The translations under genes and the position numbers were made by a program. Below the pieces are notes generated by a model, which saw nothing but the letters and a program-made list of their open reading frames with translations, was not told where the DNA came from and made no database searches. Below, piece by piece: positions 1 through 7,096 of a DNA stretch of 11,228 nt. Every line of letters starts with the position of its first letter. Position 1 is the stretch's first letter. This stretch comes from Gemmatimonadota bacterium (GTDB lineage Bacteria > Gemmatimonadota > Gemmatimonadetes > Gemmatimonadales > GWC2-71-9): positions 1 through 11,228 of the forward strand of contig QHUF01000246.1 of assembly GCA_003221075.1 (NCBI GenBank). Reading direction: 5' to 3'.

Positions 1-3000
1 CCAGCCACCACGGCAGCCTATCGCGGGAAAAGCGGTTCGAGGCGGAAGAGCGCCTGAAGCGCGGCGAGCTGCAAGCTCTTGTTGCCACTGCGTCGCTGGA
101 GCTGGGGATCGACATCGGAAGCGTCGATCTCGTCATCCAGGTAGGATCAACGCGATCGATCGCCACGCTGCTGCAGCGCGTGGGCAGGGCGGGGCACCGG
201 CTAGGCGCCGTCCCCAAGGGCCGGGTCTTCCCGCTGTCGCGGGATGAGCTCATCGAGTGTGCCGCGCTGCTCAGGGCAACCCGTGAGGGCCGGCTCGATC
301 GGTTGATCATCCCGGACAAGCCGCTCGACATTCTGGCCCAGCAGATCGTGGCCGCCGCGGCAGGTGAGGAGTGGGATGAACTGGCTCTCTTCGAGCGCGT
401 GCGCTCGGCCTACCCCTACCGCGAGCTCAGCCGGAAGGAATTCGACGACGTCGTGCAGATGCTGGCCGAGGGATTCACGACGCGCCGGGGGCGGCGCAGC
501 GCGCACATCCACTACGATGGCATCAACAAGAAACTCACGGGCCGCCGCGGCGCGCGGATCGCGGCGATCACCTCGGGCGGCGCGATTCCCGACCTGGGCG
601 ACTATCGCGTGATCCTCGAGCCGACCGAAACGTTCGTCGGTACGCTGAACGAGGACTTCGCGATCGAGAGCACGCCGGGCGACATCTTCCAGCTCGGCAA
701 CATGTCGTACCAGGTCGTGAAAGTGGAGTCAGGCCAGGTGCGCGTCGCGGACGCGAAGGGCCAACCGCCCACGCTGCCGTTCTGGCTCGGCGAAGCGCCA
801 GGCCGCACCAACGAGCTATCCGAGGAGGTCTCCAGGCTGCGGCAGGACGTGGCGGACCGCCTGGACGATCCGCCGGCTGCGATCCAGTGGCTCGTCACAA
901 CGATCGGCATCGCCGAAGCCGGTGCCCGCACGATCGTCGAATACCTCGGAGCCACGCGCCAGATTCTCGGCACGATTCCGACACAGCAGTGCCTGGTGCT
1001 GGAGCGCTTCTTCGATGAGGCCGGCGGCATGCAGCTGGTGCTACACGCGCCCTTTGGCAGCCGCATCAACCGCGCCTGGGGACTGGCGCTGCGCAAGCGC
1101 TTCTGTCGCAGCTTCAACTTCGAGCTGCAGGCAGCGGCGACCGAGGATGCGATCATCCTGTCGCTGGGACCGCAGCACAGTTTCCCGTTGGAGGACGTCT
1201 TCCAGTATCTCAAGCCGGCGACCGCGGAACACCTCCTGGTGCAAGCGATGCTCGACGCCCCGGTGTTCGGCACGCGCTGGCGCTGGAACGCGACCCGTGC
1301 GCTCGCCGTGCTGCGGTTCCGTGGCGGGAGAAAAGTGCCCACGCCGCTGCAGCGGATGGAGGCAGAGGATCTGGTCGCGGCGGTGTTCCCCGATCAGCTC
1401 GCCTGCCCCGAGAACCTGGTCGGTGACCGGGAGATTCCCGATCACCCGCTCGTGAATCAGACGATCGCCGACTGTCTGCTCGAGGCAATGGATTTCCCCG
1501 GACTCAAGCGCGTCCTGGAGGGAATGGAGGCGGGTCAGTTCACGCTCATCGCGCGCGACACGACCGAGCCGTCGCCGCTGTGCCACGAAGTGCTGAACGC
1601 CCGGCCCTACGCGTTCCTGGACGACGCCCCGCTCGAGGAGCGCCGTACGCAGGCGGTCATCACGCGCCGCGGTCTCGACGTGAAGACGGCCGACGAATTC
1701 GGCAAGCTCGACCAGTCGGCCATCGACCTCGTGCGTGAGCAAGCCTGGCCCGATCCCGAGAACGGCGACGAGCTCCATGACGCGCTGCTCATCATGGGCG
1801 CAGTCCCAAGCGCCGAAGCGGGAACGCACGCGTCCTGGAAGGACAAGTACGACAGCCTGGTAAGCGCCGGACGGGTGACGACCGTGGATGGGCGGCTATG
1901 GGTCGCGACGGAGCGGTTGCCGATGGTACAGGCAGCCTTTCCGGGTGCCTTGAACGAGCCGGCCGTCGCGCCACCCGAGCGGGAACAAGCAAAAGCTTGG
2001 AGCCGAGAGGACGCGATTCGGGAGCTGGTGCGGGGACGGCTGGAAGTGATCGGCCCGACGACGGCCGCAGATATCGCCGATGCTGTCGGGTTGCCGCAGA
2101 GCGATGCCGATTTCGCGCTGGCGGCGCTCGAACACGAGGGCTTCGCACTGCGCGGCCGCTTCTTGGCGGGCGTCGAGGGAACGGAGTGGTGCGAGCGCCG
2201 CCTGCTGGCCCGGATCCATCGGTACACGCTGGATCGGTTGCGCAAAGAGATCGAACCGGTCGCAGCAGCGGATTTCCTGCGCTTCCTCTTCAAGTGGCAA
2301 CGGCTCGCCACCGGGTCGCGCGCTGAGGGGCCGGAGGGCCTGGCCGCCGTTCTCGACCTGCTCGATGGCTACGAGCTGGCAGCGGGGGCGTGGGAGTCCG
2401 AGGTGCTGCCGGCGCGGCTCACCGATTACGACCCGCTCTGGCTGGACGGGTTGTGTCTCTCGGGCGAGATCGCGTGGGGGCGGCTCACTGCAACGCGGAG
2501 CGGGGAAGTCGGAACGCGGAACAGGAAGGTTGGTCCGGTTCGCTCCACACCGATTGCGCTGTTTCGTCGCGAGCGTGGGGAGATCTGGAGAGCGGGGAGT
2601 CCCGAAGTCGATTCGACGACGTTGCCGCTTTCTTCGACCGGCAAGGCGCTGTTGGCGGCCTTCGAAACGCGCGGGGCGCTCTTCTTCGGCGATCTCGTCA
2701 ACGCGACGGGGTTGCTGCGCACGGAAGTCGAGAAGGGCCTGGCCGAGCTGGTCGCGTGGGGACTCGTCTCATCGGACAGTTTCGCCGGTTTGCGCGCCCT
2801 GCTCGTGCCGTCCGACCGCCGCCGGCCGCTGGGCGGCGGGTATCGCCGGCGCGGCCGCATCGCGCCGTTCGGCGTCGAGACCGCAGGCCGCTGGGCGCGC
2901 ACGCACGGCAGCCCCCCGATCGCGGACGAGCAGATCGCCGAAACGATCGCCTGGCAGTTGTTGCGCCGGTATGGCGTCGTGTTCCGGCGGCTCGTGCAGC

Positions 3001-3431
3001 GCGAAACGCTGCTCGCGCCGTGGCGCGACATCCTGCGCGTCTACCGCCGGCTCGAGGCACGGGGCGAAATCCGCGGCGGCCGGTTCGTCGGCGGCTTCTC
3101 TGGGGAGCAGTATGCGCTTCCCGAAGCCATCGGTTTGCTGCGCTCGACGCGCAGGGAGCAGGGAGCTGATGAGCTGATCGCCGTGAGCGGCGCCGATCCG
3201 CTGAACCTGATCGGCATCCTGACGCCCGATGAAGCGGTTCCTGCGATCACCACCAACCGCGTGCTGTATCGCGACGGCGTGCCGATTCTGGTAAAAGAAG
3301 CAGAAGGGAAGGAGCGATTCCTGGTGGACGTGCCGGCCGAAGAACGCGACATCCTGCGGGGCGCGCTGCTCAGGCGGCGGCCCGCCCCGCTGGTGCGGAC
3401 CTACCTGGGGAAGAGCAAGGCGGCCGGCTAG
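1..3431 (+). CDS. lhr: Lhr-family long DEAD/DEAH helicase, 5' end missing
   Basis: This is an ATP-dependent superfamily 2 helicase of the long Lhr type. Lhr proteins translocate 3'-5' on single-stranded DNA and unwind RNA:DNA and DNA duplexes, and act in DNA repair. The frame is open from base 3 to a TAG at 3429-3431, giving 1142 residues. The in-frame GTG at 180 is an internal Val in motif VI, not a start. Residues 2-7 (HHGSLS), 27-39 (VATASLELGIDIG, motif V) and 58-66 (QRVGRAGHR, motif VI) are the second RecA domain; the Walker A and DEAH half is off the left edge. The Lhr-specific winged-helix and beta-barrel core follows, including the conserved PFWLGEAPGRT near residue 260 and ARPYAFLDDAPLEERR near residue 530. 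The last ~550 residues are the C-terminal region of long Lhr (winged-helix array and terminal beta barrel), reported as a uracil-DNA glycosylase module in E. coli Lhr. The full length would be about 1450-1500 residues, normal for long Lhr. The stop overlaps the convergent msrA stop. Confidence 0.95.
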   Translation, partial: SHHGSLSREKRFEAEERLKRGELQALVATASLELGIDIGSVDLVIQVGSTRSIATLLQRVGRAGHRLGAVPKGRVFPLSRDELIECAALLRATREGRLDRLIIPDKPLDILAQQIVAAAAGEEWDELALFERVRSAYPYRELSRKEFDDVVQMLAEGFTTRRGRRSAHIHYDGINKKLTGRRGARIAAITSGGAIPDLGDYRVILEPTETFVGTLNEDFAIESTPGDIFQLGNMSYQVVKVESGQVRVADAKGQPPTLPFWLGEAPGRTNELSEEVSRLRQDVADRLDDPPAAIQWLVTTIGIAEAGARTIVEYLGATRQILGTIPTQQCLVLERFFDEAGGMQLVLHAPFGSRINRAWGLALRKRFCRSFNFELQAAATEDAIILSLGPQHSFPLEDVFQYLKPATAEHLLVQAMLDAPVFGTRWRWNATRALAVLRFRGGRKVPTPLQRMEAEDLVAAVFPDQLACPENLVGDREIPDHPLVNQTIADCLLEAMDFPGLKRVLEGMEAGQFTLIARDTTEPSPLCHEVLNARPYAFLDDAPLEERRTQAVITRRGLDVKTADEFGKLDQSAIDLVREQAWPDPENGDELHDALLIMGAVPSAEAGTHASWKDKYDSLVSAGRVTTVDGRLWVATERLPMVQAAFPGALNEPAVAPPEREQAKAWSREDAIRELVRGRLEVIGPTTAADIADAVGLPQSDADFALAALEHEGFALRGRFLAGVEGTEWCERRLLARIHRYTLDRLRKEIEPVAAADFLRFLFKWQRLATGSRAEGPEGLAAVLDLLDGYELAAGAWESEVLPARLTDYDPLWLDGLCLSGEIAWGRLTATRSGEVGTRNRKVGPVRSTPIALFRRERGEIWRAGSPEVDSTTLPLSSTGKALLAAFETRGALFFGDLVNATGLLRTEVEKGLAELVAWGLVSSDSFAGLRALLVPSDRRRPLGGGYRRRGRIAPFGVETAGRWARTHGSPPIADEQIAETIAWQLLRRYGVVFRRLVQRETLLAPWRDILRVYRRLEARGEIRGGRFVGGFSGEQYALPEAIGLLRSTRREQGADELIAVSGADPLNLIGILTPDEAVPAITTNRVLYRDGVPILVKEAEGKERFLVDVPAEERDILRGALLRRRPAPLVRTYLGKSKAAG
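2492..2532 (+). repeat. Imperfect 21-base tandem duplication inside lhr
   Basis: AACGCGGA occurs at 2492-2499 and again at 2513-2520. The 21-base units starting at those points agree at 16 of 21 positions, in frame (7 codons each). They encode the Thr/Arg/Gly-rich loop between WGRLTA and TPIALFRR, a low-complexity linker in the Lhr C-terminal region. It is probably a tolerated simple-repeat expansion. Confidence 0.35.
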
Positions 3432-3958
3432 GCTTTCAGCTTTTCGAGGTACTTGCTCCGCAGCTTCGCGACTTTCGGCGCAATGACCGCGCGGCAGTAC
3501 GGCTGGTTCTGATTCCTTCGGTAGTACTCCCGGTGGTACTCCTCGGCGGGATAAAAAGCCTTCAGCGGCTCGAGCTTCGTCACGATCGCGTCGTCGAACA
3601 CGTGCTCGGCCTCGAGCTCGCGCACGACTTCCTCGGCGGAGCGCCGCTGCTCATCATCGTGGTAGAAGATGGCCGAGCGATACTGGGTGCCCACATCGCC
3701 GCCCTGGCGGTCGAGCGTGGTGGGATCGTGCAGAGTGAAGAACACCCCCAGCAAGTCACGGTAGGAGAGCTGGTCCGGATCGAACGTCACCTGCACCACT
3801 TCGGCGTGTCCCGTTGTGCCGGTGCAGACGGCCTCATAGCTCGGGGTTGGCACGTGGCCGCCTGCGTAGCCCGAGACGACCTTCGTGACACCGCGCAGCT
3901 GCTCGAAGACCGCCTCGAGACACCAGAAGCACCCGCCGGCGAGCGTCGCTACTTCCAC
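3428..3958 (-). CDS. msrA: Peptide-methionine (S)-S-oxide reductase MsrA
   Basis: This enzyme reduces the S-epimer of methionine sulfoxide, free or in proteins, with thioredoxin as the usual electron donor; it repairs oxidative damage in the cytoplasm. The 176-residue product has the catalytic GCFWC motif at residues 9-13 (nucleophile Cys10), GHAE at 50-53, HDPTTLDRQGGDVGTQYRS at 77-95, and a C-terminal QPYC with Cys155 in the usual resolving-Cys position. No export signal is visible. I chose GTG at 3956-3958 because it gives the usual N-terminus (MEVATLAGGCFWC). A longer reading to 4135 would add 59 arginine-rich residues lying wholly inside the upstream gene and unlike MsrA. The GTG overlaps the last 10 bases of the upstream membrane-protein gene (GTGGAAGTAG), which suggests translational coupling; the only purine-rich stretch upstream (AGGGG) is 12 bases away. 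Its stop shares CTAG with the lhr stop on the other strand. Confidence 0.97.
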   Translation of the reverse strand: MEVATLAGGCFWCLEAVFEQLRGVTKVVSGYAGGHVPTPSYEAVCTGTTGHAEVVQVTFDPDQLSYRDLLGVFFTLHDPTTLDRQGGDVGTQYRSAIFYHDDEQRRSAEEVVRELEAEHVFDDAIVTKLEPLKAFYPAEEYHREYYRRNQNQPYCRAVIAPKVAKLRSKYLEKLKA

Positions 3959-4770
3959 GAGGCCAGCCTGACCCCTGCGCGCGCTTCGTCCAACCCATTC
4001 GGATCGGCGCTCACGGTTTCGACGCAAAGGATGTAGGAAGACGTTCCCGTCGTCATGGAAGACAAGCAGCGGGCGCGGAGGTACATGCTCTGCGCCATTA
4101 TGGCGAACCGGTACTCGTGGGCGGCGGGGGACCATTCCATGGTGTCTTCAAGGACCCGCCCGCCCGTCTTGCCGGCGCCGACATTCAGTCCGCGTCCGAG
4201 CCCCTGGAGGGCGGCTCGACTGTTTCCCGCCCCTTTCGTCACCATCACGATGACGACTTCGCCGCGTTTGGAGTCTCTGAGAACCCAGGCGTAGTTGCCG
4301 GCGGCCACGCTGCGGTTCTCGAACTCCGCGTTCGCCTGTTTCTGCATCTCGGGACTGAGTTGAAAGTCGGCGCTCGGAAGTGGGACGGTGAATCCGAAGT
4401 CGGAATGCTGCGCTTCGGCCCCCCTGATGACGAGATGTTGTTTTTCCGCGTCCGTGATTCGCGCCATCGCCATGCTGTCACCGAGTACCTCTCCCATCAA
4501 CGCTAGAACAAAAACGGCGATGGTGCCCGCGACAAAGCGCCAGATGTACGAAAGCCAGGTCCAATGGGACTTCGCGAGCTTCGCCCAGACGCCCACCGCC
4601 AATCCAGCGAAAATTGGCGGCCCGGCGAAGTAGCCGGTGGCATAACCAGCCGCCTCCGCGCTCTTGCCGCTCGTCGCCTGCAATACGCCAACGATGCTCG
4701 CGGCGATGACGGTCAATAGCATCGCCTTCCAAAACGAATTGCGGGATGGCATTGCCGGGTTGGTGGTCAT
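3949..4770 (-). CDS. Three-helix membrane protein with extracytoplasmic C-terminal domain
   Basis: I do not recognise this 273-residue protein. Three hydrophobic segments are clear, at about residues 12-32, 43-64 and 72-95. A mostly polar domain of about 170 residues follows. With a short N-terminus containing Arg and Lys (inside), three helices would place the C-terminal domain outside the cytoplasm. That domain has alternating strand-like segments (AWVLRD near 161, EVVIVMVTKG at 171-180) and a glycine-rich stretch near 190-204. Two cysteines, C235 in LRARCL and C249 in SYILCVET, lie in adjacent predicted strands and could form a disulfide. The ATG start is preceded by TGGAG, which is very close; a start at Met7 is possible but has no better site. 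The gene begins 39 bases after the upstream TonB-like gene and its end overlaps msrA by 10 bases, so the three are probably co-transcribed. No function is assigned. Confidence 0.8.
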   Translation of the reverse strand: MTTNPAMPSRNSFWKAMLLTVIAASIVGVLQATSGKSAEAAGYATGYFAGPPIFAGLAVGVWAKLAKSHWTWLSYIWRFVAGTIAVFVLALMGEVLGDSMAMARITDAEKQHLVIRGAEAQHSDFGFTVPLPSADFQLSPEMQKQANAEFENRSVAAGNYAWVLRDSKRGEVVIVMVTKGAGNSRAALQGLGRGLNVGAGKTGGRVLEDTMEWSPAAHEYRFAIMAQSMYLRARCLSSMTTGTSSYILCVETVSADPNGLDEARAGVRLASWK

Positions 4771-4809
4771 GCTCCAGGATAGCGAATCGATTCCGGTTTC
4801 GTCAGGGCT

Positions 4810-6063
4810 TCAATAGGCCGCGAATGTAATCGGCTGACGAATCGTTACGCGCGCGTTCCGGCCACGGACTCGTGCCGGCCGATACTCCGCGGCCAGAACG
4901 ACGCGTTTCGACTCGGCATCGAAAACCGGATTGGGGGTTTGGACGACTTTGACCGTGGCCGGCAAGACTCGGCCAGTCGTGTCGAGCGTCGCCTCGACGA
5001 CCACGGTTCCCCCGATGCGCAGCGCCTGCATCTCGGGCGCGTAGCGAATTGGCGGATGCCGAATAAGGGCGGGCGGTTCGTCTACGGTGCCGACCACCGT
5101 GGGCGCCTCCATCGGCGCCGCACGCCGGCTGATGCGGATCGAGTCGGCAAGACGCTTGAGGAAGGGCGCGAGGTCGATGCCGCGCGCGGTGAGATCGCGG
5201 TAGCCCGCGAGCCCCGCGTTGAACGACACGGTCGCCAGGCTGTCTCGTCCCTTCTGACGCAATGCCATTCCCTGGACGAGTAGCGCAAAGACGCGCTCGC
5301 CCGCAGTGGCCTGATTGGCGCTGTCCAGCGCCTGCGCGGTCAGCGCCAGCGCGCTATCGGCGTGACGCATGCGCAGCTGCTCGCGGGCCGTGGTGATCAA
5401 GCGCGTGGCACTCTGTGGCGCCGGCGGGCGGAGATCGAATCCCATGGTTACTTCGCTGCGCACCGCATGGCCCTTGCGCCGCGCGGGGGTGAATTGCGCC
5501 GCGAGCACCATCTGCTGCAATGGCCCGTCGAACGCCTGATCTGGTGCCTCAAGCACCATGAATCCGAGCGCCTCGGCCTTGCCGAGACTATCGATTATGG
5601 CGTGTACGATTGCGTGGCCGGTCACGCGGCGGGGCAGCAGCTCGGGTGGATAGGCGAATTTGGGACCCGACACCCACGTGGCGCGCTGATCCAGCTCGCT
5701 ATCGGCATAGACCCGGAACGGACGCGCTTCCGATTCGAACAGATCGTCGAGGCCCGGCGAAATCTGATCCAGGCCCTTCACTCGTGTTTGATGCAATGAC
5801 ACGACCTGCCGAAAACCGAGCCGTGCGAGGCTGTCGTTGCCGCGCAGGTGCTCGAGAATCCCGCGCCACAGGAAGACGTTGACGCTGTCGAGGAGATAGA
5901 GCGCGGACTCGAGCGCGCCGGAGAGGGCCACATCGGCTCTAGGGAAATCGCGCGACGCGATGAGCGCGCGGGCGTTGGTGATGAGCTCCTGGCTGCGGCT
6001 CTGCGCGGCAAGGGCGGGAGCAGAACATGCGAGTGCGGCGACGAGCAGGGTGCGGCGCGACAC
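4810..6063 (-). CDS. Secreted protein with duplicated TPR-like plus TonB C-terminal modules
   Basis: The 417-residue product starts with an export signal (MSRRTLLVAALACSAPALAA, cleavage near residue 20). It then repeats one architecture twice. An alpha-helical TPR-like block at about 27-113 is followed by a TonB_C-like domain at about 134-212 (YPPELLPRRVTGHAIVHAII, then a PARRKGHAV-type end). A second helical block at about 221-312 is followed by a second TonB_C-like domain at about 331-415 (IRYAPEMQALRIGGTVVVEA, then YRPARVRGRNARV). The helical blocks align: LIT-x-AR, G-x(4)-LR-x-(K/G)-G-x-DSLA, and a closing DL-x-P-x-L. Classic TonB is anchored in the inner membrane by an N-terminal helix and a Pro-rich spacer; neither is seen here, so energy transduction to outer-membrane receptors is doubtful and a periplasmic binding or scaffold role is as likely. 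The start is GTG with no clear ribosome binding site; a promoter-like motif lies only 9 bases upstream. The gene starts 50 bases after the hydrolase stop. Confidence 0.88.
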   Translation of the reverse strand: MSRRTLLVAALACSAPALAAQSRSQELITNARALIASRDFPRADVALSGALESALYLLDSVNVFLWRGILEHLRGNDSLARLGFRQVVSLHQTRVKGLDQISPGLDDLFESEARPFRVYADSELDQRATWVSGPKFAYPPELLPRRVTGHAIVHAIIDSLGKAEALGFMVLEAPDQAFDGPLQQMVLAAQFTPARRKGHAVRSEVTMGFDLRPPAPQSATRLITTAREQLRMRHADSALALTAQALDSANQATAGERVFALLVQGMALRQKGRDSLATVSFNAGLAGYRDLTARGIDLAPFLKRLADSIRISRRAAPMEAPTVVGTVDEPPALIRHPPIRYAPEMQALRIGGTVVVEATLDTTGRVLPATVKVVQTPNPVFDAESKRVVLAAEYRPARVRGRNARVTIRQPITFAAY

Positions 6064-6072
6064 GGTACCGGA

Positions 6073-6103
6073 ATTATCTCGACAGGCGGCCTGGCGGCGT
6101 CAA
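6073..6103 (-). promoter_or_regulatory. Candidate sigma-70-type promoter for the TonB-like/membrane/msrA unit
   Basis: Reading the minus strand, TTGACG (6098-6103) matches the -35 consensus at 5 of 6 bases and GATAAT (6073-6078) matches the -10 consensus at 5 of 6. The 19-base spacer is longer than the optimal 17, which weakens the call. The -10 box ends 9 bases before the GTG start of the TonB-like gene, so transcription would begin almost at the start codon and give a leaderless or near-leaderless mRNA. That fits the absence of a ribosome binding site. This comes from motif reading alone. Confidence 0.4.
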
Positions 6104-6113
6104 CCCCAGGCGC

Positions 6114-7061
6114 TCAATGGGTCATAATGAAGCGCGCGACGACCTGGTTGTAGTAGTTGGGATTGCCCGTGTTGGGGGGATGCGCGGCACCGGGAATGAC
6201 CACGGTTGTGTCGTTCCGCAGGCAGCGCGCCAGCTCGTCCATGATGAGCTGGAACATCCGGGGGCTGCGCTCCCCCCTGACGAGCAGCACCGGCGTCGTG
6301 ACTTGCCCGAGCTCCGTGCAGGACACCGTCGGATAGTACTGCTCGCGGCTGGCGAGCAGTTCGTGTCGCAACTCGAATGCATGGGCGAGCACGTCAGCGC
6401 GGGCCGATGCGGACAGCTGGTTGAACCGGCCCCGTCCGTTTACGGCGTCGTAGAATATGCGCGATCCCGCGACCGAGTCACCGCGCGCGAACGCCGCCCG
6501 AGCAGGATCGAAGGCGTACGTGTAGAAAGCGCGCCGCGCCGAGTCCCCCGCCTCAGACCCGGTGAGCAGCGGGAAGATCGGAGGCTCGGCCAGGACGAGC
6601 GAGCGCACGAGCTGTGGATGATCGAGCGCCAACGCGAGACCGGTGTAAGCGCCGTACCCCGAACCCACGACGTGCGCCGGCGCGATATCCAGCGTCAGCA
6701 GCATCGCCGCCAAATCCTCGGCATGCAGTTTGGGCGAATAGGTCTGGTTGTCGTCCACCTGAGGATTGGGCGGATGATAGCGGCGGCTGTAGACGAGGAC
6801 CCGATAAATTTGCGCGAACTGCGTCTCTTGTCCGTTCCACGATTGCAAATCCCCCAGCGAGCCGTGGACGAATACCACGGGGGCAGCCCCGCTGTCGCCG
6901 ATGAGGCGGTAGGTAAGTCGCGTGCCGTTGAACGACGTGGCGTGGAGCGTACGATCGAACGTGCGGAGCGGCGGAGCCGGTGGTCCCGCGGGTCCGGGTT
7001 TCTCCGGGCCCGGATTTCCACCGCAGGCGACGAGGAGTAGACAGACCCCCAGGACTCGCAT
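6114..7061 (-). CDS. Lipoprotein-type alpha/beta-hydrolase fold protein, nucleophile replaced
   Basis: This protein has the alpha/beta-hydrolase fold with a lipoprotein signal: MRVLGVCLLLVAC with lipobox LVAC (Cys13), then a Pro/Gly-rich linker to about residue 32, so it is probably lipid-anchored. With this start it has 315 residues. Fold markers are the oxyanion HG (VVFVHGS, His66-Gly67), the nucleophile elbow VVGSGYGAYTG (about 131-141), LVRSLVLAEPP, and a C-terminal His in IPGAAHPP (His294). The elbow normally reads G-x-Ser-x-G. Here it is G133-S134-G135-Y136-G137, so Gly (codon GGG at 6657-6659, minus strand) sits where the nucleophile belongs. The usual Asp near RGERSP is also not evident; Glu159 in LAEPP, after strand 6, is an alternative acid position. 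The protein may therefore be inactive or non-hydrolytic. A GTG at 7097, overlapping the upstream TAG, would add 12 residues; I prefer the ATG at 7059-7061 because the lipobox then sits at normal distance. Confidence 0.85.
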   Translation of the reverse strand: MRVLGVCLLLVACGGNPGPEKPGPAGPPAPPLRTFDRTLHATSFNGTRLTYRLIGDSGAAPVVFVHGSLGDLQSWNGQETQFAQIYRVLVYSRRYHPPNPQVDDNQTYSPKLHAEDLAAMLLTLDIAPAHVVGSGYGAYTGLALALDHPQLVRSLVLAEPPIFPLLTGSEAGDSARRAFYTYAFDPARAAFARGDSVAGSRIFYDAVNGRGRFNQLSASARADVLAHAFELRHELLASREQYYPTVSCTELGQVTTPVLLVRGERSPRMFQLIMDELARCLRNDTTVVIPGAAHPPNTGNPNYYNQVVARFIMTH

Positions 7062-7096
7062 GTCTACAGGATTACGTCCCGAGTGCGGAAATGCCA

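Noticed and set aside
180..182. GTG as the start of a complete 1083-residue helicase gene
   Set aside because: The frame is open upstream to the window edge and encodes helicase motifs (HHGSLS, ATASLELGIDIG); the GTG is the Val inside motif VI.
2080..3177. Plus-strand open frame of about 365 codons inside lhr, and long antisense frames at 602-1342, 1041-1829 and 1607-2311
   Set aside because: All show Arg/Ser/Ala-rich shadow composition, while the lhr frame is continuous and matches a known family throughout.
3154..3178. Short tandem repeats in lhr (GGGAGC then GAGCTGAT twice)
   Set aside because: They encode a normal-length linker before ADPLNLIGI and are too short to separate from chance.
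3959..4135. 59-residue N-terminal extension of MsrA
   Set aside because: It is Arg-rich, unlike MsrA, and lies wholly within the membrane-protein gene; the GTG at 3958 gives the normal MsrA N-terminus.
7003..7014. Perfect 12-base palindrome TCCGGGCCCGGA near the hydrolase start
   Set aside because: It lies in the codons of a Pro/Gly-rich linker, where runs of C and G make short palindromes likely.
6027..7040. Plus-strand open frame of about 337 codons
   Set aside because: It is an Arg-rich antisense shadow of the hydrolase gene with no recognisable motifs; long shadow frames are expected in GC-rich DNA.
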